A stretch of DNA of 64,000 nt from Clostridia bacterium (GTDB lineage Bacteria > Bacillota > Clostridia > Oscillospirales > Oscillospiraceae). Both the position numbers and the translations under genes were made by a program. Shown here in pieces: positions 59,152 through 64,000 of the stretch (the first letter of the stretch is position 1; each line of letters opens with the position of its first letter). The stretch spans positions 186,001 to 250,000 of the forward strand of contig SAAS01000001.1 in NCBI GenBank assembly GCA_009929315.1, read 5' to 3'. Under the pieces are notes generated by a model. It was given only the letters and a program-made list of their open reading frames with translations, was not told the origin of the DNA and searched no databases.

Positions 59152-60510
59152 CTAGTTTTTGAGGCTGTGCAGGGGCGCGGGTATACGCCCGCCGCGCGAA
59201 ACAAATTCCGCCGCAGAGCAGGTGTTAACGGGCATAATCGGGGCGCTTCCCAGAAGTCCGCCAAATTCCACCATGTCGCCCAGCTTTTTTCCGTAAGCCG
59301 GAATCAGGCGCACAGCCGTTGTCTTATTATTTACCATTCCGATTGCCGCCTCGTCCGCGATAATGGCGGAAATGGTTTCGGCTGATGTATCGCCGGGAAT
59401 CGCTATCATATCGAGCCCCACGGAACAAACACAGGTCATCGCCTCAAGCTTTTCAATTGTGAGATAACCCGCCTTCGCCGCAGCAATCATGCCCGCGTCC
59501 TCGCTGACGGGGATGAAGGCTCCGGATAGTCCGCCGACATTGCTGGACGCCATAACGCCGCCTTTTTTAACGGCGTCGTTTAAAAGCGCGAGCGCAGCGG
59601 TTGTGCCGGGCGCGCCGACGGAGGCAAGCCCCATTTCCTCCAGAATATCGGCAACGCTGTCGCCGATGGCGGGGGTGGGCGCAAGAGAAAGGTCAACAAC
59701 CCCGAAAGGCACGCCGAGGCGCACCGACGCCTCCTGTGCGACAAGCTGACCGACTCTGGTGATGTGGAAGGCAGTTTTTTTGATGGTTTCGGCAACTACG
59801 TCGAGAGGCTGACCTTTAGCAGCCTTTAGAGCCTCATAAACGACCCCTGGGCCTGAAACACCGACGTTAATTTCGCACTCCGGCTCGCCTATACCGTGGA
59901 AAGCTCCGGCCATAAAGGGGTTATCCTCAACAGCGTTGCAAAAAACAACGAGCTTTGCGCAGCCGAGGCTTCCCTTGTCGCGCGTTAAGTAAGCTGTTTG
60001 CTTAATTATTTCGCCCATGGTGCGAACTGCGTTCATGTTGATTCCGGCACGGGTTGTTCCGACATTGACGCTGGAGCAGACAAGGTCGGTTTCGGCGAGC
60101 GCCTCGGGTATGCTGCGGATAAGCTTTGAGTCGCCGACGGTGCAGCCCTTGTGAACGAGCGCGCTGTAACCGCCCAAAAAGTCGACACCGACCTCCTTGG
60201 CCGCCCTGTCGAGAGCTTTTGCATAAGGGACATAGTCCTCGCTGTCGCAGCTTTCGGCAACGAGAGAAATGGGCGTTACAGAAATACGCTTGTTTACTAT
60301 GGGGATGCCAAATTCAGCCGCGATTTGGTCACCCGTTTTTACGAGATTTCCTGCGAAGCGGCAGATTTTGTCATATATCTTGTCACAGCTGACCTTAATA
60401 TCGGGATGCGCGCAGTCGCGCAGAGAAATACCCATGGTAATCGTCCGAACGTCAAGGTGCTGCTGGTCTATCATCTTTATAGTGTGCAGAATTTCGCTTT
60501 GATTTATCAT
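59152..60510 (-). CDS. PFL-family protein (DUF711, UPF0210)
   Basis: The 452-residue protein has the UPF0210/DUF711 features [17 protein letters not shown] (about 21-37), [38 protein letters not shown] as long conserved block and a conserved C-terminus ([24 protein letters not shown]). Function unknown although highly conserved in Firmicutes. It stands 12 nt after the ACT-domain gene; this pair is conserved in many genomes (recalled). Confidence 0.9.
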   Translation of the reverse strand: MINQSEILHTIKMIDQQHLDVRTITMGISLRDCAHPDIKVSCDKIYDKICRFAGNLVKTGDQIAAEFGIPIVNKRISVTPISLVAESCDSEDYVPYAKALDRAAKEVGVDFLGGYSALVHKGCTVGDSKLIRSIPEALAETDLVCSSVNVGTTRAGINMNAVRTMGEIIKQTAYLTRDKGSLGCAKLVVFCNAVEDNPFMAGAFHGIGEPECEINVGVSGPGVVYEALKAAKGQPLDVVAETIKKTAFHITRVGQLVAQEASVRLGVPFGVVDLSLAPTPAIGDSVADILEEMGLASVGAPGTTAALALLNDAVKKGGVMASSNVGGLSGAFIPVSEDAGMIAAAKAGYLTIEKLEAMTCVCSVGLDMIAIPGDTSAETISAIIADEAAIGMVNNKTTAVRLIPAYGKKLGDMVEFGGLLGSAPIMPVNTCSAAEFVSRGGRIPAPLHSLKN

Positions 60511-60522
60511 GTTGACCTCCGC

Positions 60523-60792
60523 CTATATTCTGTGCATCGCGTTAAAAATCTCCTCGCGCGAAACACGGATGGTGAGGTCCATTTTACTGCCGAGCTCCGA
60601 GAGGCACTGAGTCAGCTCGTCGAAAGGGACACTGCAGGCTGAGGTATCCACAAGCATAATCATTGTGAAGCAGTCCTGCAAAATAGTCTGACTGATGTCA
60701 AGAATGTTGACATTTTTTTCTGCCAGAAGAATGCAGATAGCGGCGATAATGCCGACCTTGTCTTTCCCGATAACCGTGATGAAAGTACGCAT
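60523..60792 (-). CDS. ACT domain protein (UPF0237)
   Basis: The 89-residue protein is one ACT domain: FITVIGKDKVGIIAAICILLAE (about 3-24), ILDISQTILQDCF and a MIMLVD strand. UPF0237, often beside UPF0210 as here. Possibly an amino-acid sensing subunit for the PFL protein (inference). GGAGG site. Confidence 0.9.
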   Translation of the reverse strand: MRTFITVIGKDKVGIIAAICILLAEKNVNILDISQTILQDCFTMIMLVDTSACSVPFDELTQCLSELGSKMDLTIRVSREEIFNAMHRI

Positions 60793-60836
60793 ATTTTTGT
60801 AACCTCCGGGGCGCAGACGCGCTCAATCTTGTTAAA

Positions 60837-60853
60837 GCTCCGAAAAGCGGAGC
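60837..60853 (-). terminator. Weak hairpin after the YfbR-like gene
   Basis: GCTCCG-5-CGGAGC followed by TTTAAC on the minus strand, 34 nt past the stop of the HD-domain gene. Probably partial termination before the ACT gene. Confidence 0.45.
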
Positions 60854-60886
60854 AAATATTTTTTAAGTATGCTGAAAACAGAACTG

Positions 60887-61474
60887 CTACTTTTCCATTG
60901 CGCCCAGCTCATCAAGCGTAAGCTCGAAGGAGGGAATGAAGTTTTGCATGAAGTATTCAACCTCAGGCAGAGGGCTTGACTTTAAAATACCCAGAATCTG
61001 TGCCTCCGCGGAAATAAATTCGTTGTTTCCCGCCTTGCGCTCCTCGATGCACTTAATATAGGCGGAGAGCTTATCCGCCGCCTTGACATAGGCGCAGATT
61101 TCCGAATCTTCCTCGACAAGCAGCGGAGCGAAAGAGCCTTTAAGTTCCTCCGGCAGGAAGGAAAGAAGCCTTAAATTCGCACTGCGTTCGATTTCCTTGT
61201 AGGAATTTTTAATCGCCTCATTGCGGTATTTTATTGGCGTGGGCATATCCCCAGTCAGTATTTCCGAAGCGTCATGATAAAGAGCGGCGGCGGCACATTT
61301 TTCGGGGTTTGTGCTCTTTCCGAAAACATCGCGCCCGATAACGGCAAGACTGTGCGCGATAACGGCAACCATGTGGCTGTGCTCCTGAATATTCTCGGGC
61401 AGGCTGTTTCGCATAAGTCCCCAGCGCCCTATGTAACGCATACGCGAAATAAGAGCAAAAAAGCTGTGTTTCAT
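60887..61474 (-). CDS. HD-domain 5'-deoxynucleotidase, YfbR-like
   Basis: ATG 61474 has GGAGG upstream; an 11-codon extension is not used. The 195 residues have the HD features HSHMVAVIAHSLA (about 32-44), YHDASEILTGDMPTPIKY (about 66-83) and later D at AYVKAADKLSAYIKC, as in YfbR. It dephosphorylates deoxynucleoside 5'-monophosphates. First gene of the minus unit behind the promoter at 61538-61566. Confidence 0.85.
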   Translation of the reverse strand: MKHSFFALISRMRYIGRWGLMRNSLPENIQEHSHMVAVIAHSLAVIGRDVFGKSTNPEKCAAAALYHDASEILTGDMPTPIKYRNEAIKNSYKEIERSANLRLLSFLPEELKGSFAPLLVEEDSEICAYVKAADKLSAYIKCIEERKAGNNEFISAEAQILGILKSSPLPEVEYFMQNFIPSFELTLDELGAMEK

Positions 61475-61537
61475 ATTGACCTCCAATAATTGTGCGGATA
61501 ATTCCACACGAGGCGGACATTTTATACGGTAAATCGT

Positions 61538-61566
61538 ATTTTAACACAAATACACGAAAATGTAAA
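61538..61566 (-). promoter_or_regulatory. Promoter of the YfbR-like unit
   Basis: On the minus strand TTTACA (61566-61561), 17 nt, TAAAAT (61543-61538), about 65 nt before the ATG at 61474. Confidence 0.65.
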
Positions 61567-61641
61567 TTGATACTTGTGCAATAAATGGAATTGAAGACCG
61601 GCGTTTATTAAGCGCTATTAGCTGATTTTTTCAAGCTGTAA

Positions 61642-61670
61642 TTGACATTGGGGGCGAAGCTCAATATAAT
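61642..61670 (+). promoter_or_regulatory. Consensus promoter of threonine aldolase gene
   Basis: TTGACA (61642-61647), 17 nt, TATAAT (61665-61670): perfect sigma-A consensus, 50 nt before the ATG at 61721. Confidence 0.85.
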
Positions 61671-61720
61671 GTGCGTGTGCATCGGGTGGACAAGACCGGG
61701 CACTATACGGAGGTTCAAAA

Positions 61721-62806
61721 ATGCATAGATTCGAATGTGACTATACCGAGGGCGCGCACCCCAAAATTCTCGACGCGCTTTTGAAAACCAACAAAGAACA
61801 ATTGCCGGGTTACGGCGAGGATGAATATTGTGATACGGCGAGGAAAATAATCTGCCTTGCCTGCGGCAAAGAGAACATGAACGTGCATTTTCTCGTCGGC
61901 GGAACTCAGGCCAACGCAACGGTAATCGGCTCGATTTTGAAGCCTCATCAGGCCGTTGTCTGCGCCGAGCAGGGTCACATTGCCTGTCACGAAACGGGTG
62001 CAATCGAGGCAACGGGACATAAGGTTATAACGCTCCCCTCCGAAGACGGAAAAATAACGGCGCAGGAGGTGCGAGCGCTCATTGACGAACACTTTAGTGA
62101 CCCGACCCGTGAGCACTGTCCCCAGCCGGCGATGGTCTATATTTCCCATCCGACCGAAACAGGGCTTATTTATACAAAGCAGGAGCTAAAGGAGCTGCGA
62201 AGCCTCTGCGATGAGAAGCAAATACCGCTTTTCCTTGACGGGGCAAGGCTGGGCTACGCTCTGGGCGCGGAGGGAAACGACGTCTATATGGCGGATCTGG
62301 CAGAGCTCTGCGATGTTTTCTATATCGGCGGAACCAAGGTCGGAGCGATGTTCGGAGAGGCCGTTTGTATATGCAGAGAGACTCTTAACAGGGATTTTCG
62401 CTACCATATAAAGCAGCACGGCGGAATGCTTGCAAAGGGCAGATTTTTGGGTATTCAGTTTGAAACCCTCTTTCGTGACGGGCTTTATCTTGAACTCGGA
62501 CGGAACGCGGTTTTTCAGGCTATGCGGATAAAGGAAGCGTTTCAAAATGCGGGCTGCGATTTTCTTTTCGATTCGCCGACAAACCAGCAGTTCCCGATTC
62601 TAAGCGCCCCTGTCCTTTCGGAGCTCTCAAAATTCTATTCCTTTGCGCGCTGGATGGAACTGCCCGACGGCAGAACCGCGGTGCGCTTCGCCACGAGCTG
62701 GGCAACGAGCAAGGAGGCGGTAGACTCGCTAATTTATGACGTGAAGATTATCTGCAATCTTTACGGAGAAAAAATTCCGCCCCTATTCACGGAGCCTTCA
62801 AAATAA
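61721..62806 (+). CDS. Low-specificity threonine aldolase family protein
   Basis: The 361-residue PLP enzyme follows GGAGG. GGTQANATVIGSIL (about 54-67), SHPTETGLIYT, LDGARLG (about 172-178) and the PLP-lysine region YIGGTKVGAMFGEAV (K near 205) match the beta-eliminating lyase/threonine aldolase fold. It splits L-threonine or L-allo-threonine to glycine and acetaldehyde. Lone gene between promoter and terminator. Confidence 0.9.
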   Translation: MHRFECDYTEGAHPKILDALLKTNKEQLPGYGEDEYCDTARKIICLACGKENMNVHFLVGGTQANATVIGSILKPHQAVVCAEQGHIACHETGAIEATGHKVITLPSEDGKITAQEVRALIDEHFSDPTREHCPQPAMVYISHPTETGLIYTKQELKELRSLCDEKQIPLFLDGARLGYALGAEGNDVYMADLAELCDVFYIGGTKVGAMFGEAVCICRETLNRDFRYHIKQHGGMLAKGRFLGIQFETLFRDGLYLELGRNAVFQAMRIKEAFQNAGCDFLFDSPTNQQFPILSAPVLSELSKFYSFARWMELPDGRTAVRFATSWATSKEAVDSLIYDVKIICNLYGEKIPPLFTEPSK

Positions 62807-62809
62807 AAA

Positions 62810-62840
62810 AAGACGGCGCTTATTAGCGCCGTCTTTAATA
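62810..62840. terminator. Bidirectional terminator
   Basis: AAAGACGGCGC-6-GCGCCGTCTTT with A- and T-rich flanks, between the aldolase gene and the convergent DUF5684-like gene. Confidence 0.85.
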
Positions 62841-62849
62841 TTGCCGCAG

Positions 62850-63521
62850 TTACATGGGCTTGCCGCACTTAGGGCAGAATTTTACGCCGGCTTCAACTGA
62901 AGCGCCGCAGCTTGAGCAGAATTTAGGTCCTGCCGGAGCGGAGCTCTGCTGATAGTAGTAATCGGGATTCTGAGCGCTCGGCTGCTGATAGGCGTTCTGC
63001 TGGGGAGGAGCCTGATAGCCCTGCTGCTGATAACCGCCGTTAGGCTGCTGATAGCCCTGAGAATAGGGGTTCTGATAACCGGGCTGCTGATAGTTCGGCT
63101 GCTGGTAGCCGCCGCCGTAGTTGGGAGTCTTGCCCGGAACACCGACATAGACGATGTCCTTGCTGAAGGCCATTATAGGCAGGAAGACAATTCCCAGGAA
63201 AATCAGACCGCAGGCAAAGCCGCCGCCCTTGCCAAAGGCCTTCGCAAGCTTGACGTACGTCATGATCATAATGACAAAGTTCGCGATGGGTATAAGCAAA
63301 AGAAGGAACATAATGCCGTTGCCCCAGGTGATTTTGAAAAGCACGTAGAGATTGTAAAAAGGAACAATTGCCGCCCAGCCGGGCTCGCCTGCCTTCTTGA
63401 ACAATATCCAGAGCGAGGCAATGGCAAGTGCGGAAAGCAGAAGCGAAAATATAGTCATTCCCGCGGACATGTGCATAAGACCATTCATTCCGTTATAGCC
63501 GTAATCATAAGAATAATACAT
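62850..63521 (-). CDS. DUF5684-like membrane protein with zinc ribbon
   Basis: 223 residues; GGGAGG site. About three membrane spans in residues 18-120 (SLWILFKKAGEPGWAAIVPFYN is the DUF5684-type stretch). A long disordered tail of YQQP-type repeats follows, rich in Gln, Tyr, Pro and Gly (about 135-195). It ends with a double-CxxC zinc ribbon (CSSCGASVEAGVKFCPKCGKPM). Function unknown. A paralogue begins upstream (cut by the window edge). Confidence 0.75.
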   Translation of the reverse strand: MYYSYDYGYNGMNGLMHMSAGMTIFSLLLSALAIASLWILFKKAGEPGWAAIVPFYNLYVLFKITWGNGIMFLLLLIPIANFVIMIMTYVKLAKAFGKGGGFACGLIFLGIVFLPIMAFSKDIVYVGVPGKTPNYGGGYQQPNYQQPGYQNPYSQGYQQPNGGYQQQGYQAPPQQNAYQQPSAQNPDYYYQQSSAPAGPKFCSSCGASVEAGVKFCPKCGKPM

Positions 63522-63680
63522 AAATACCTCCCAAATATTTTAATCTTCTCTCAAATAGCGAATCGGTTCCGCTTAACATAGTTTACAATAAAGTTTATTC
63601 GTTTACAAGAGAAAACTTGTTTTTATAACCAAAATTTAACTGTTATAAAGCGGGGAAGATAATGAAAGCCACGAAATACG

Positions 63681-63715
63681 AGAAGGAAGCAGGACACAAG
63701 CTCTGCTTCCTTCTA
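63681..63715 (-). terminator. Terminator of the edge paralogue
   Basis: AGAAGGAAGCAG and CTGCTTCCTTCT, 12-bp arms, just past the stop at 63722 in the minus direction. The tail is not T-rich, so this may be an mRNA-end hairpin. Confidence 0.6.
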
Positions 63716-63721
63716 GCATTA

Positions 63722-64000
63722 CTATTTTTGGCGGGGAGTGCCGCAGTTCGGGCAGAACATAACGTCTTGATTAAGAGGAGTTCCGCATTCGGGGCAGAAC
63801 GCCGTCCCCTCAGAGGAGGGTGCCTGATATTCGCCCTGGGGGGCATAGGGATTTTGCCAATACTGCTGAGTATTCGGCTGATAATAGGGGCTCTGATAGC
63901 CTTGCTGCCGATAGCCGTTGGGGGCATAATTTGCGCCTGCTCCGTAAGGAGCCGTTTTCCCGCTAATACCGACATAGTGAATGTCCTTGCTGAAGGCAAT
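63722..64000 (-). CDS. DUF5684-like zinc ribbon protein, 3' part (cut by window edge)
   Basis: The last 92 codons are visible and the gene runs out at 64000. The start of the visible part, IAFSKDIHYVGISGKTAPY, matches the AFSKDIVYVGVPGKTPNY of the 62850 protein, and the end is again a Tyr/Gln/Pro tail plus a CxxC pair (CPECGTPLNQDVMFCPNCG). It is therefore a tandem paralogue. The overlapping ORF at 63643-63999 in another frame is its shadow. Confidence 0.85.
   Translation of the reverse strand: MAFSKDIHYVGISGKTAPYGAGANYAPNGYRQQGYQSPYYQPNTQQYWQNPYAPQGEYQAPSSEGTAFCPECGTPLNQDVMFCPNCGTPRQK

Noticed and set aside
63643..63999. 118-codon minus-strand ORF at the window edge
   Set aside because: It overlaps the genuine zinc-ribbon gene in another frame; its product is low-complexity nonsense, whereas the other frame matches the neighbouring paralogue.

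Overview
The window reads as chromosome of a strictly anaerobic, low-to-mid G+C Firmicute of the class Clostridia, probably near Oscillospiraceae/Ruminococcaceae. The grounds are the density of ferredoxin-type and flavin redox proteins, a CIRCE-controlled groESL, RNase Y and YmdB, a single-chain glycyl-tRNA synthetase, strong AGGAGG ribosome sites and frequent GTG/TTG starts. The species call is inference. I see no phage genes, transposases, CRISPR array or rRNA; there is one tRNA gene.

Layout. 1-1400: the 3' part of a flavin-reductase-like fusion gene, then two tiny hydrophilic protein genes (44 and 49 codons) on the minus strand between terminators. 1400-6110: an operon for a lipoprotein plus an ABC-2 exporter (ATPase and two permeases). 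6330-14458: a redox locus with a LysR regulator divergent from an 893-residue iron-sulfur/GltD-like flavoprotein, two paralogous DUF5692-like membrane proteins, a flavodoxin-ferredoxin fusion, a nitroreductase and a ferredoxin. The promoters of the two membrane-protein loci share a TGTTGTTA motif. 14533-15791: MsrA-MsrB fusion and a KTSC protein. 15815-24864: glycerol module, with glpK and a TetR regulator on the minus strand and, divergently, a five-gene overlapping operon (GlpA-like, GlpB-like and DUF1667 proteins, an FGGY kinase and an alkyl-DHAP-synthase-like flavoprotein) behind a consensus promoter abutted by a large palindrome.

24943-35646: glycerate kinase with a C69/secernin-like hydrolase; ApbE with its likely target, a membrane iron-sulfur FMN-binding protein; and a seven-gene molybdenum cofactor operon (MobA/MocA-ModE fusion, MoeA-like, MoaC, MoaA, MOSC, MogA, XdhC). 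XdhC implies a xanthine-dehydrogenase-type enzyme outside the window. 35900-37065: small genes, including a 36-residue peptide with 13 cysteines, a tRNA-Arg and a 21-nt repeat shared with position 29829. 37418-44504: ymdB, SbcD-like and SbcC/YhaN-like genes, aroC, an acidic membrane protein and an RlmL-like methyltransferase. 44505-45181 is non-coding and full of hairpins and a direct repeat.

45182-54557: groESL under CIRCE, rny, then a five-gene oligopeptide/dipeptide ABC transporter. 54608-61474 (minus): DtxR/MntR-like regulator, NAD synthetase, a small membrane protein, glyS, DUF896, PFL/DUF711, ACT and YfbR-like genes. 61721-64000: threonine aldolase, a DUF5684-like membrane protein with a zinc ribbon, and the 3' end of its paralogue, cut by the window edge.

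No single dramatic new system is evident. The best leads are the glycerol/ether-lipid-like operon, the DUF5692 redox locus, the cysteine-rich micropeptide and the structured non-coding block before groESL.
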